The notes: generated by a model from the letters alone, not told the origin. DNA of 52,762 nt from Candidatus Wolfebacteria bacterium (GCA_002401445.1 NVTD01000037.1:1-52762); one strand, 5' to 3'. Shown: positions 1 to 8,094, numbered from the stretch's first letter. Numbers and translations are program-made.

Positions 1-51
1 TCTTTCATACAAGAAGAAAATTATATCACATTTACGTAGTTTGTAAATGGA

Positions 52-1029
52 TTATTCAAGAGTGACTCCAATCTTCTCTCGCACTTCCTTCATTTTTTCT
101 GATGCAATTACTTTTGCTTTTGCGGCACCCTTTTTTAATATCTCTACTATCCGCTCTGGATTTTCCGCCAACTCCTCTCGTCTAGCACGCATTGGAGAAA
201 TGTATGTAATGATTTTTTCTGCTAACAACTCCTTTGTTTCCTTGTATCCCATGTCCCCACTCTCATACTTCTCTCTTTTTACCTGTAGCTCATCTTTATT
301 TAAAAATGCAGAAAGAAGGGTGAACAATGTATCATCCGATTTATTTGGTGTACCTGCGGCATTTGATGATGTTACAACACTCATACAAGCTTTTGTTATT
401 TCCTCATCAGTTCCAAAAAGTGGAATAGTATTGTTATAACTTTTGCTCATTTTTTGTCCGTCGAGTCCTGGGAACGTTGCCGTATCAGCGAGGATGTATG
501 GTTCTGGTAATTTAAATGTTTCTCCATAAACGCGATTAAATTTTTCTGCTGTGTCGCGAGCAATTTCAATATGTTGTTTTTGATCCTTCCCTACCGGAAC
601 AAGGTCTGGACTGTATAGCAAAATATCTGCAGCCATCAACATAGGATAATCAAATGTTCCCACTGTAATGTCTTTGTTCTTTGCCTCGGCGTCCTTGAAT
701 GCATGCGCACGCATTAAATACGGCATGGTAGTTATAGTATTAAATATCCATCCCAGCTCGGTGTGTTCCTGAATATCTGACTGTTTAAATAGGACAACTT
801 TCTCTGGATCAAGACCGATCGCTAAATAGTCGAGTGCGACATTTCTAATATTTTCCTGCAATTCCTCTTTGCTCTGTACTGTATTGAGTGCATGATAATC
901 AGCAATAAAAATATAGAGTTTATTGTCTCCATTTTGAAGATCCACAAATTGCTTCATTGCACCAAAATAGTTACCGATATGTGGTCGGCCACTTGGCTTT
1001 ACACCTGAGAGAATAACTTTCTGTGACAT
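52..1029 (-). CDS. trpS: Tryptophanyl-tRNA synthetase
   Basis: Class I aminoacyl-tRNA synthetase that charges tRNA-Trp in the cytoplasm. The 325-residue product is a normal length for the family. The HIGH-type motif is RPHIGNYFGA near the N-terminus, and the KMSKS loop is GQKMSKSYNN at about residue 190. The open frame extends 37 codons further upstream, but the product should begin MSQKVILSGVKPSG. That is where family similarity begins, the upstream part is repeat-derived (QTCLPTGR), and an extended -10 box (TGC-TACAAT) ends 6 nt before this ATG. That spacing implies a leaderless mRNA. The gene stands alone, convergent with nothing visible at the left edge. Confidence 0.97.
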   Translation of the reverse strand: MSQKVILSGVKPSGRPHIGNYFGAMKQFVDLQNGDNKLYIFIADYHALNTVQSKEELQENIRNVALDYLAIGLDPEKVVLFKQSDIQEHTELGWIFNTITTMPYLMRAHAFKDAEAKNKDITVGTFDYPMLMAADILLYSPDLVPVGKDQKQHIEIARDTAEKFNRVYGETFKLPEPYILADTATFPGLDGQKMSKSYNNTIPLFGTDEEITKACMSVVTSSNAAGTPNKSDDTLFTLLSAFLNKDELQVKREKYESGDMGYKETKELLAEKIITYISPMRARREELAENPERIVEILKKGAAKAKVIASEKMKEVREKIGVTLE

Positions 1030-1035
1030 GGGGGA

Positions 1036-1041
1036 ATTGTA
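1036..1041 (-). promoter_or_regulatory. -10 box of trpS (leaderless type)
   Basis: TACAAT with an upstream TGC (extended -10) lies on the minus strand. Its end is 6 nt before the trpS ATG at 1029, so transcription should begin at or next to the start codon. TTTCAA sits 17 nt upstream as a weak -35. Confidence 0.6.
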
Positions 1042-1082
1042 GCAAATTAAGGCTCTATTTGAAAGATAGAAGTTGCTGATTA

Positions 1083-1110
1083 CCCTACCCGTCGGTAGAC
1101 AGGTTTGGGC
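1083..1110. repeat. GC-rich hairpin repeat upstream of trpS
   Basis: The stretch contains CTACC and GGTAG arms plus a GACAGG block, making a small hairpin in an otherwise AT-rich spacer. It resembles short dispersed palindromes of the CCTGYCTRCCGRCAGG type that I associate with many environmental genomes. Only one copy is visible here, so its repeat status rests on memory rather than on this window. Confidence 0.3.
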
Positions 1111-1188
1111 AAAAAAACGGACGCAGTACGAAATGTACATGCGCCGTGTTGTATCTTGTTTCCCGATTCTTTCGATTTCCAGATCTAC

Positions 1189-1605
1189 CTAGCAGAGATT
1201 TACTTCCATGTCTGGTCCTAATAGTTCGACTAGCTGTTCAGGAGAAATTACCGAGTATTCACAGTCTCTCATATTTGGACAATCTCGAATGCTTTGTGCT
1301 ACGAAATTACTAGCCTGCTCAAGTGAGTTTACCTCTAAAATTGTTCCTACCTCGTAATGCTCTCCTGTAGGTAATTGACCCACCCTATGGTGAAGAGCAA
1401 GGTATGCCCACTCACCTGATAAATTAAGGAAAATTGCCCCTGTTCTTGCAGAATCATCTTTTACAGCTGTAAACCTCTCCATTATTCTCTTTCCAATATC
1501 ACCAGTAAATAATTTCCTTACTAGCTCTTCGAACACAAGTTCACCCTGTGTTTTTGATTTCTCAGATACCACAGAGGGTTTTAGTTCATTCATTTTCTCT
1601 TCCAT
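1189..1605 (-). CDS. Unrecognised 138-residue protein
   Basis: I do not recognise this protein. It is soluble, with no signal peptide or membrane segment. A charged N-terminus is followed by a mixed alpha/beta region and an acidic C-terminal part containing two cysteines in a CPNMRDC segment. I start it at the third codon of the open frame (MEEKMNELK) because GAAAGG lies 7 nt before that ATG, whereas the first ATG is only 1 nt from the same site. It has its own promoter with a palindromic operator-like sequence and follows the histidine kinase gene, so it may be separately regulated. It could still be a lineage-specific regulator or toxin-like protein; nothing in the sequence decides this. 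Confidence 0.75.
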   Translation of the reverse strand: MEEKMNELKPSVVSEKSKTQGELVFEELVRKLFTGDIGKRIMERFTAVKDDSARTGAIFLNLSGEWAYLALHHRVGQLPTGEHYEVGTILEVNSLEQASNFVAQSIRDCPNMRDCEYSVISPEQLVELLGPDMEVNLC

Positions 1606-1679
1606 ATTCATACCTTTCAGTACTGGTGTGTTTGGCCCACCTACTTAAAGCTCGTTTTTTGTTTGTTAAAGCCAGCACC

Positions 1680-1708
1680 ACATTATCACAATAACTTGTG
1701 ATTGTCAA
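1680..1708 (-). promoter_or_regulatory. Promoter with palindromic operator for the 1189-1605 gene
   Basis: On the minus strand TTGACA (1703-1708) and TAATGT (1680-1685) are 17 nt apart. The spacer is almost entirely filled by a perfect 7-bp inverted repeat, ATCACAA-4nt-TTGTGAT (1685-1702), resembling a binding site for a dimeric repressor. The resulting leader is about 70 nt and ends in a Shine-Dalgarno site. Confidence 0.55.
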
Positions 1709-1711
1709 TAT

Positions 1712-3337
1712 TTACTTCCCAACCACAGGCAGCTCTACAATAAATGTTGATCCCTTCCCTTCTCCATCAGATGTAGCCCAAACTCGCCCACGATGATCCT
1801 CTACCAATTGTCGTACAACATACAAACCAAGACCTGAACCCATCACGTTTGCTGTGCTCGCGTTTTCAGCACGACTGAATTTCTCAAACAAAATTGGAAT
1901 TGTCTCTTTGGACATACCTATGCCTGTATCACTTATTGCAAGTTGAATGCGATTACCCTTTTTCATTAGCTTAATCTCAATTGATCCTTCCTTTGTATAC
2001 TTCACTGCATTGTCCAGTAGATTTCCGACAACCTGCTGCATTTTCCCAACATCAGCATTAATGATATATGGTCCATTATTGTCATCAGAAAAAGAAACTG
2101 ACAAACCAGCCTGCTCTACAGAAGATGTCATTTCTTCCATAGTCTTCTCTGCTATGTCTCTGAAGTCTGCATTCACACATGCATACTTCAATCTACCCAG
2201 ATCAATTCTGGATATATCCAAAAAGTCATTTACAATTAATACTAGAGCGCTGCTTGAATGCAAAATTCTTTCTACTGCTTCTTTTTGTTTTATATTTTCG
2301 ATAGAACCAAATGACCCTTCGAGCATAAGAGACGCATATCCCTTTATAGCTGCGAGCGGCCCTCGGATTTGGTGCGTTGCAATCGAGATAAATTCAGACT
2401 TTTTTTGATCTATCTCCTTTAATTTACTATTTGCTTTTTTAAGATTCTCCGCCAAACCTGCAATTTCCTCCCGTGATTTAACTTCTTTAATAACGCTACG
2501 TGTAAGAAATGTACCGGCAACAACAGCAAGAGCAAGAACAAAAACACCAAATATCTTATTCTGTGTACTTTCTGATATAAGAGTCTGGAGAGCAATTGCA
2601 ACCCAGAGAGAAAATACAAAAAGTTCTGTTGTGACTACCTTTAAATCAAATAGCTGGTGTCTAAATATTGCATATCCACTTATAATTGGGTACAAAGAAA
2701 ATAAAATAAGAGGATATGGTGGAATACCAGTATTAAATGTTAGTAAAAATACACTTCCCCCTCCTCCAAAGCCAGCGATTGTAAAAATTAGTATATATTT
2801 TAACCTTTGCCTATCTTCGTAATTTGTCTCTGACAAAAATTTCTTAAACGTTATGACAAGTGAATATATAACAACGGCAAAGAAATAAAATGCAAAATAT
2901 GCATACAATGGACCTGGTTCAGGTGCAAAATTAAATGGTCCTTTTGGAATGACATCTTTAACAAAATAACTTGTGGGATTCATCACTAAAAATATTAGTG
3001 CAGGGACTATCGTCAAGAAAAACATGCCCTTATGCTTCTCAAAAGTTTTTGTAATTCGAAGTATAAATAGGAAGTACGCCAACGGCAAAAATATTGCAGC
3101 GGCATGAAGCGTAAGATTACTTAACCATGCAACGTCGTGGTCTCTCGTTGTTACCATTATGAAGTACCCTAAGCTCCACACAGCAGAACTTATATTGAGT
3201 AAAAACCAAGCAAGGTTCTCCTCCTTGGTTCTGTTGTGTAAAAATACAACAAAACCAGATACCAATGCAACAAAAAAACCTAGCAAAAGAGAGATGCTAT
3301 AGTAATCAAAAACAGCATACTCTAGAACATAATACAT
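1712..3337 (-). CDS. Membrane-bound sensor histidine kinase
   Basis: Two-component sensor kinase of 541 residues. The first ~275 residues form a bundle of about seven or eight hydrophobic segments, like the 7TM input domains of other kinases. A short coiled-coil linker follows, then the dimerisation/phosphoacceptor helix with H-box ATHQIRGPLAAIKGY (His at about residue 322). The ATPase domain shows N-box NLLDNAVKY, G1 DTGIGM, an F-box-like LFEKFSR and G2 GSGLGLYV. All catalytic motifs are intact. No response regulator lies next to it. The gene follows the 545-residue unrecognised gene by 14 nt, so the two are probably cotranscribed, and that protein may belong to the same signalling route (inference). 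Confidence 0.93.
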   Translation of the reverse strand: MYYVLEYAVFDYYSISLLLGFFVALVSGFVVFLHNRTKEENLAWFLLNISSAVWSLGYFIMVTTRDHDVAWLSNLTLHAAAIFLPLAYFLFILRITKTFEKHKGMFFLTIVPALIFLVMNPTSYFVKDVIPKGPFNFAPEPGPLYAYFAFYFFAVVIYSLVITFKKFLSETNYEDRQRLKYILIFTIAGFGGGGSVFLLTFNTGIPPYPLILFSLYPIISGYAIFRHQLFDLKVVTTELFVFSLWVAIALQTLISESTQNKIFGVFVLALAVVAGTFLTRSVIKEVKSREEIAGLAENLKKANSKLKEIDQKKSEFISIATHQIRGPLAAIKGYASLMLEGSFGSIENIKQKEAVERILHSSSALVLIVNDFLDISRIDLGRLKYACVNADFRDIAEKTMEEMTSSVEQAGLSVSFSDDNNGPYIINADVGKMQQVVGNLLDNAVKYTKEGSIEIKLMKKGNRIQLAISDTGIGMSKETIPILFEKFSRAENASTANVMGSGLGLYVVRQLVEDHRGRVWATSDGEGKGSTFIVELPVVGK

Positions 3338-3351
3338 CTATATATTCTACT

Positions 3352-4989
3352 TTATAAATATTTATTTCCTAATTCTGTAGCGCTTGGATTCTCAATAAAA
3401 ATCTTCGCAAGATCAATAAGATTTGTAAAATTGATATTCGAACCATGATGAGGCTCGACATGTATATCCCCCACATATGTTTTTCCAGTGTTGTGCATTT
3501 CTATAAAATTTGATAATTTTCCATCCAATGCATATATCGCCGACTGTGGAGAGGAGCAAGATACATGAGGATTATTCCTACCATACACCGAATGGTGGAC
3601 TGGGATATGATTTGAGTGCATGTATCCATGCCAATGACATATTCCCATTCCAAATTCTTCAATATTATTTGCTAACTCGGATGCAGAATCAAAAAAACGA
3701 GATATTGAAGCAACCATTGCATTTCCAACAGCGTGAGCCAGTATAACTTGCGTGTCGAATGACGGGCGTGATGTAATCTTTTTTCCAAATCCCTGAGGTG
3801 TATCCAATAACATTCTTCCATTAACCAGTCCAAGCTTCAGAATGTCATTCTCAGGATCAATGTTAGTTTTATCTGATCCTGACCTTTGGCTCAATACTGA
3901 AATATCTGGGATCTTCATTACATAGTGTTCCCCATCGTCAACAATCTGAAACTTTACGTATATTCCGTTTTTATTTTGAATGTAATCACTATCACCAAAT
4001 TCTAAATTCGACAATTTGTCTGGGAGAGAATTTTCCTTATGCACAAGCGACAAATGTGTCGGTAACTGTTTGGCAAGAAATCCAAAGCTCATACCATTTC
4101 GATTATCAAGATGCATTTTACCAATCAAACGGTGGAAATTACTACGGAATGGAAGATCATCTATGTTACGTCCATCAGGAAATAAATTAGTGCTGGCAAA
4201 TTTACTTGATGCACTAATTAGATCTTCTGAGCTTTCTTCGTGTCGTTTATCACTAATTTCAAAAGCATCTTTAGTAACCAGAAATTCGGAAATTTTGTAT
4301 GGTCGAATTGGTGCAACAAGTTTCGGTACAAGTGCATCAATTACACCCCTCTCGATACCTTCTCCTCTACTGAAAACTGGATGGGACGCATTAAAATTGT
4401 ATAGCATCCAATTTTTATCATTTACACATATAGCGATGTTGGTCATATGATGTGCAAACAAAGACATTGATGCGCGAAAATGCTCATCAAAAGATGAATC
4501 CTCAGTAATATGTGAAGGGAAATCAACAAGTGTTATAACAGAATTCTCTTTAAAACTATTGATGCGCTCCATGGGTAAATTGCCAATATCATTTTCCCCC
4601 AGAACAACAATCGAGACTCCTTTTTTTATTCTTTTTCGTCGTAGCATTGCACGTGCATCCTTCCATGGAATATATAGAGATTCTATATTTCTCGCTTTGT
4701 TAAACAATGCAATAATATTGCCAATGAATATTTTAAAAGCCCTACGTACAACTCTTTTACGAGGCAATAAATACATTGACTCACTATATGGGATTATAGT
4801 TACACCAAGCTTGTCGAAAGCTTCTCTAAGTTCGATACTAAATTCTTTGACGTTCTCGCTGATTTTCGTATTTCCAACCGGATAGTATGTAATCAAAAGT
4901 TTCTTTGCCATTCTATCAGTAGTAATATCAACATCTTCCTTAATGCCCAAAATTGCTTGTATCGCTTTTTGTGAAAGTATTTTTCTCAT
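3352..4989 (-). CDS. Unrecognised 545-residue protein, histidine-rich C-terminus
   Basis: I do not recognise this protein. It looks soluble. The N-terminal ~250 residues read like an alpha/beta domain (LLITYYP, VSIVVLGE, SVITLVDFPSH strands). The C-terminal part is dense in histidine (CHWHGYMHSNHIPVHHS, then GDIHVEPHHGSN), which suggests a metal site, though no known metalloenzyme motif is evident. The start at 4989 follows the stop of a 12-codon micro-ORF by one base (TAG-T-ATG), so translation may be coupled. There is no Shine-Dalgarno site. Upstream lies a conserved leader with a terminator, shared with plsC. The histidine kinase gene follows 14 nt downstream. Confidence 0.8.
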   Translation of the reverse strand: MRKILSQKAIQAILGIKEDVDITTDRMAKKLLITYYPVGNTKISENVKEFSIELREAFDKLGVTIIPYSESMYLLPRKRVVRRAFKIFIGNIIALFNKARNIESLYIPWKDARAMLRRKRIKKGVSIVVLGENDIGNLPMERINSFKENSVITLVDFPSHITEDSSFDEHFRASMSLFAHHMTNIAICVNDKNWMLYNFNASHPVFSRGEGIERGVIDALVPKLVAPIRPYKISEFLVTKDAFEISDKRHEESSEDLISASSKFASTNLFPDGRNIDDLPFRSNFHRLIGKMHLDNRNGMSFGFLAKQLPTHLSLVHKENSLPDKLSNLEFGDSDYIQNKNGIYVKFQIVDDGEHYVMKIPDISVLSQRSGSDKTNIDPENDILKLGLVNGRMLLDTPQGFGKKITSRPSFDTQVILAHAVGNAMVASISRFFDSASELANNIEEFGMGICHWHGYMHSNHIPVHHSVYGRNNPHVSCSSPQSAIYALDGKLSNFIEMHNTGKTYVGDIHVEPHHGSNINFTNLIDLAKIFIENPSATELGNKYL

Positions 4990-4990
4990 A

Positions 4991-5029
4991 CTAAATTTTG
5001 TGTACTGTACTTATTATTTTTTTACTCAT
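4991..5029 (-). other. 12-codon micro-ORF, plsC-start remnant
   Basis: The frame reads MSKKIISTVHKI and then TAG; the next gene's ATG follows one base later. PlsC at 8081 begins MSKKVIKIWHIV, so this looks like the first codons of a duplicated plsC that were cut off when the region was rearranged. It may now act as a coupled leader peptide for the 545-residue gene (inference). Confidence 0.45.
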
Positions 5030-5041
5030 TTAGGAAAATAA

Positions 5042-5061
5042 AAAACGCCATACGGCGCTTT
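5042..5061 (-). terminator. Terminator/attenuator before the 545-residue gene
   Basis: The minus strand reads AAAGCGCC-GTAT-GGCG followed by TTTTTTATTTT, an intrinsic terminator only about 13 nt before the micro-ORF start. Any transcript from upstream must read through it, so it could be an attenuator. Confidence 0.6.
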
Positions 5062-5075
5062 ATGATTCATATTAA

Positions 5076-5147
5076 TTAATATCCAATAGAAAATATCACA
5101 GACTGCTCGTCCTTGTTACATTCCTGTCTGTATGAATAGTTTTTCAT
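5076..5147 (-). other. 23-codon ORF in leader copy 1
   Basis: The frame is MKNYSYRQECNKDEQ... ending SIGY-TAA. It is the same length and frame as the ORF at 8128-8199 with no indels, but most of the base differences change amino acids. Conserved length argues for a leader peptide; the replacement pattern argues against strong protein selection. Confidence 0.35.
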
Positions 5148-5217
5148 ATGTAGACTCATCATAGCAAAACACCAAACATTGTGGCAAGTAATCAAAGGCA
5201 ATTATATTGCCACAACC

Positions 5218-5249
5218 AAACGGCTCAACCTCTCGAGGTTGAGCCGTTT
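5218..5249. repeat. 32-nt palindrome, copy 1
   Basis: Arms AAACGGCTCAACCTC and GAGGTTGAGCCGTTT enclose 2 nt. Near-identical palindromes lie at 6776-6807 and 7330-7361, each just past a gene end on the minus strand. This copy follows the remnant at 5263-5304. A perfect 8-bp inverted repeat (TGTGGCAA/TTGCCACA, 5180-5214) lies beside it. The rest of the 4990-5387 spacer holds the leader repeat and a terminator. Confidence 0.85.
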
Positions 5250-5262
5250 GATGTATTTCGTA

Positions 5263-5304
5263 CTAAAAACTACCAACTGGCACGCAATATATTCCCATCT
5301 CCAC
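5263..5304 (-). pseudogene. Remnant of the 3' end of a 6833-7159 paralogue
   Basis: The minus strand encodes VEMGIYCVPVGSF then TAG, matching the last residues VGTGVYYVLVGSL of the membrane winged-helix protein at 6833-7159. The bases beyond the stop also match up to the shared palindrome. The upstream part of this paralogue is not visible, so only a gene-end fragment remains. Confidence 0.55.
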
Positions 5305-5344
5305 TTTTCGCCCATAAGTAGACGTTATTTTTTTATACAAAAAA

Positions 5345-5370
5345 GTTGTATGCAATTTCTTGCATACAAC
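5345..5370 (-). terminator. Intrinsic terminator of the 5388-6650 gene
   Basis: GTTGTATGCAA and TTGCATACAAC form a perfect 11-bp stem with a 4-nt loop, followed on the minus strand by TTTTTTG. It sits 17 nt past the stop codon. Confidence 0.9.
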
Positions 5371-5387
5371 TCGTACTCTTTAGGAAT

Positions 5388-6650
5388 TTAAGCAGCTTTG
5401 TCAAACACTGAAGGAATCAAGTAAGTATTATCCCCACTCATACCAAGTACTTTTTCAATACTCTTTCTTATGACCGCGACACCATGTTTTTTCACAGCAT
5501 CTGTATTGTTCTCAAGACAGGATTCTGCAATAACTGGATGCAACTTAGCGACACCTTCTGCACTTCTCAAGTCAAAGTGCAATCCCAGCACTTGAGTAGA
5601 GACCATGTCAGGAACAACTTTCTTTATAATCTCGTTCTCAATTGGCAGAAGTTCCATTGTCCATTGTTCAACAGCTTTGTCATCATCACCTTGTGAGCTA
5701 CTCTGCCAAAGATCACTCAGTTTTTTATTCGACGCCACTTTCTCCTGAACCATAGAAAAAAATGGAGTTTGTGGTATACGCATAGTAAAATGCTCACCTT
5801 TAGTCCGTCCACCTCCGAGGTGTGTGATTTTTCCCATAGAGGTTTGTCCTGAAACAATCATGAAGCTACTTCGGTTAGGCATAGAATGCAACAAGTCGTC
5901 AGATGCGCCCATGTTATGCAAACTTGCCCCACCACTTGCAGCAGGAGCACTCATACGCACCATTCCGTCCTTTATAAAGGGAACTCCTTTGTGATTGCAC
6001 TGATTACGAAGTTCATTCATGGCTCCAGCCAAGTGGCAAAATGGACGCAATTTAGCTTCGAGATCACATGCTATTCTTGCCAAAGAAGACAATCCTTTCT
6101 TTTTCATGCGGTTGAGTCTCTCCGCCACTTCCGAAAGACTGTCAACAAACAATATAGATGGAGTACCAACGTAATTCCAACCTGCAGATGTGTCATTCCA
6201 CTGCTCGTGATTTTGTAGCGATTTAAAACCAAAACAATTTTCGCTAATCTTCTTGAGTTCTGTAACGAACTCATTGACCTCATGACCAAAACACTTAGAG
6301 TTATCTTCCCATTCGCTGAAAAGTGACTCATATTTACGAAAATGATGCATCAATCGCATATTCGCAAAACATACCCCAAGTTCAATTCCGAGATATGACT
6401 CCCCCCCATGAGAGATGAAATCACCAGTCCCAGCCCCACACCCAGGAAGTCCATCCGGTGTAAAATGAACATTCATCGTGTACATCATTTCATAATAACG
6501 TTGAGCGATTTCATCTGGAATTACCAAGACACTGTCCATTACAGCACCTTTATAATTTGTTAGCACTGAGCTCAATGAACTCGCTAGATTATCAAGTCTT
6601 TTGACAAGATCATCTTTTACCTCTAGTACCTCTGACAATTTCTGTAGCAT
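5388..6650 (-). CDS. Unrecognised 420-residue protein, faint MutS-like features
   Basis: Not recognised with confidence. The product is soluble and mostly helical in its N-terminal half. A stretch near residue 255-280 reads FMIVSGQTSMGKITHL, which resembles the MutS-family P-loop (TGPNxxGKST) but lacks the Ser/Thr after Lys. The preceding segment NELRNQCNHKGVPFIKDG resembles the clamp-to-ATPase linker of MutS proteins. No Walker B (DE) motif follows, so a functional ATPase is doubtful. The start is set by AAAGGA, 6 nt before the ATG. The gene stands alone with a TTGACT/TATACT promoter, a ~75-nt leader and its own terminator. Confidence 0.75.
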   Translation of the reverse strand: MLQKLSEVLEVKDDLVKRLDNLASSLSSVLTNYKGAVMDSVLVIPDEIAQRYYEMMYTMNVHFTPDGLPGCGAGTGDFISHGGESYLGIELGVCFANMRLMHHFRKYESLFSEWEDNSKCFGHEVNEFVTELKKISENCFGFKSLQNHEQWNDTSAGWNYVGTPSILFVDSLSEVAERLNRMKKKGLSSLARIACDLEAKLRPFCHLAGAMNELRNQCNHKGVPFIKDGMVRMSAPAASGGASLHNMGASDDLLHSMPNRSSFMIVSGQTSMGKITHLGGGRTKGEHFTMRIPQTPFFSMVQEKVASNKKLSDLWQSSSQGDDDKAVEQWTMELLPIENEIIKKVVPDMVSTQVLGLHFDLRSAEGVAKLHPVIAESCLENNTDAVKKHGVAVIRKSIEKVLGMSGDNTYLIPSVFDKAA

Positions 6651-6730
6651 TCTCTATCCTTTCGTTTTCAAGTTTCCTAACGGTTTCTTAATTCAGCATA
6701 TATAGCGTGAACTAATATCTATCTAGTCGC

Positions 6731-6758
6731 AGTATACATATTTTACCATATAAGTCAA
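6731..6758 (-). promoter_or_regulatory. Promoter of the 5388-6650 gene
   Basis: TTGACT (6753-6758) and TATACT (6731-6736) are 16 nt apart on the minus strand. The leader that follows ends in GAAAGGA before the ATG. Confidence 0.6.
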
Positions 6759-6775
6759 TGGTTTGTTCCATAGAC

Positions 6776-6807
6776 AAACGGCTCAACCTCGCGAGGTTGA
6801 GCCGTTT
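6776..6807. terminator. 32-nt palindromic terminator, copy 2
   Basis: A perfect 32-nt palindrome (arms AAACGGCTCAACCTCG/CGAGGTTGAGCCGTTT) lies 25 nt past the stop of the 6833-7159 gene. T-rich sequence lies beyond both ends, so it may stop transcription in either direction. It belongs to the same family as 5218-5249 and 7330-7361. Confidence 0.75.
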
Positions 6808-6832
6808 AGTTTTTCATACTAAAAACTACTGT

Positions 6833-7159
6833 TTAAAGACTACCAACTAGTACATAATATACTCCCGTTCCCACTGTGCCGATTTGTTGTATTTTTTCTT
6901 CCTCTTCCAATTCACTCAAATACCGAGTAGCGGTAGCGTCTGATACGCCAAGTAATTGCTCAACATCCTCATTTGTTATCCTCTCCATCGACTGCGCCAA
7001 TTCAAAAATTTTCTTTTTATTTTCTACTTTGGCTTCAAACTGATTTAGCTCTTTTTCTTGCGCTTTTGAATCAGTAGTAGCGGTAGTAGTAGTCACACCT
7101 CGCCCTTTAATCCAAAAACCTAGAGCAAGTCCTGCGATGAAATAGAGTATATTTTCCAT
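6833..7159 (-). CDS. Small membrane-anchored winged-helix protein
   Basis: 108 residues. One N-terminal membrane segment (ILYFIAGLALGFWI) is followed by a threonine-rich linker, a short coiled coil, and a C-terminal helix-turn-helix of winged-helix type (ITNEDVEQLLGVSDATATRYLSELEEE, then a beta-wing ending VYYVLVGSL). Membrane-tethered DNA-binding or adaptor proteins of this build are common but poorly characterised in these lineages. A fragment of a second copy survives at 5263-5304. The function is unknown; transcription control from the membrane is an inference. Confidence 0.75.
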   Translation of the reverse strand: MENILYFIAGLALGFWIKGRGVTTTTATTDSKAQEKELNQFEAKVENKKKIFELAQSMERITNEDVEQLLGVSDATATRYLSELEEEEKIQQIGTVGTGVYYVLVGSL

Positions 7160-7329
7160 GAATTTACTGTAGCACTTTTATAAAGAGTTATATGGTATAT
7201 AGATATCCTAAAAAGATAGTTATCCCTTTACTCCTACTCGCAAACCTAGCCTCCATTTTGATTTGAGTGATTTGTTGTTGCAATGATTCTATTCCTTACA
7301 TTATGAAAAGTCAAAAAGTGTATTGTAGC

Positions 7330-7361
7330 AAACGGCTCAACCTCTAGAGGCTGAGCCGTTT
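7330..7361. terminator. 32-nt palindromic terminator, copy 3
   Basis: Same family as 5218-5249 and 6776-6807, with one mismatch in the stem. It lies 33 nt past the plsC stop and probably ends that transcript. Confidence 0.7.
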
Positions 7362-7394
7362 AACTTTTTCATCCTAAAACTGAAACCAAACATT

Positions 7395-8081
7395 CTACAA
7401 CCCATACACCTTACTCATTATCATATCTGCTCCCTCTCTATAATCATCTACTGTTGGGTTATATGCTGGTACAAGTGTTTGTGCATCAAATGCACTGCCA
7501 AAAGTCACTGTAACCTTCATCCTGAAAAATAGGAAACGAAAGAATGATGGATTCTCCAGTCCAGTAATTCGAACCGGTACAACAGGTACACCGGTCGCGT
7601 GTGAAAGGAAACTGACTCCCCCATGTGATTTACCTGCTATACCCGTTAGATTGCGCTTACCCTCTGGAAATATACAAATAGTTCCGTCCTGTCTGAGAAT
7701 TTCAAGGAACCATGCTAATGAATCCTTATAATTCTTGTTCCCTGGAAAGGTTGGGTAAGCTCCAAACATTTTGAAAAATTCTCCTCGATACAAAAAACGC
7801 CGAAAACCAAAGTCTTTCCCATACCCACCCTCACGCAGACCTACAAAATACATTGGGGACCAATCACGTGAAAAGAAAGGGAGACATGTACGTATCAGAG
7901 GTCCATCCCATTCACTCACATGGTTTGAAGCAAAAATTGCCGGCCCTACATTGCGCACATTCTCACGCCCCTCGATTTTTAATCCCGCAAAAATTGTAAA
8001 TACAGCCCTAGTGAATATATAGATAGGAACCTGCAGCAATGCTGGGACTATGTGCCAAATTTTTATAACTTTTTTGCTCAT
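7395..8081 (-). CDS. plsC: 1-acyl-glycerol-3-phosphate acyltransferase
   Basis: PlsC-family acyltransferase of 228 residues, expected to transfer an acyl chain to lysophosphatidic acid at the membrane. Visible motifs are NHVSEWDGP (HX4D catalytic block) and FPEGKRNLTG (motif III), followed by VPVVPVRITGLE. The N-terminus is hydrophobic. The start MSKKVIKIW lies just past a terminator-like hairpin with no Shine-Dalgarno site or -10 box between, so expression may depend on read-through from uppP. A finished phospholipid pathway cannot be judged from this window. A second copy of this leader lies at 5024-5169. Confidence 0.92.
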   Translation of the reverse strand: MSKKVIKIWHIVPALLQVPIYIFTRAVFTIFAGLKIEGRENVRNVGPAIFASNHVSEWDGPLIRTCLPFFSRDWSPMYFVGLREGGYGKDFGFRRFLYRGEFFKMFGAYPTFPGNKNYKDSLAWFLEILRQDGTICIFPEGKRNLTGIAGKSHGGVSFLSHATGVPVVPVRITGLENPSFFRFLFFRMKVTVTFGSAFDAQTLVPAYNPTVDDYREGADMIMSKVYGL

Positions 8082-8094
8082 TTGGGAAAAAGAA

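Larger units (their letters stand above)
5024..5169 (-). repeat. Leader repeat, copy 1 (upstream of the 545-residue gene)
   Basis: About 145 nt that match 8076-8222 with mainly substitutions. The order on the minus strand is: a fragment of the uppP end, a 23-codon ORF, the palindrome ATATTAATTAATAT, a GC-rich terminator-like hairpin, then the start of plsC-like codons. The matching positions include GACGAGCAGTCT and TCTATTGGATATTAATTAAT. This is either a duplicated intergenic region or a shared regulatory leader. Confidence 0.75.

Noticed and set aside
1030-1140. 37-codon extension of trpS
   Set aside because: It overlaps a repeat hairpin and the -10 box; family similarity begins at MSQKV.
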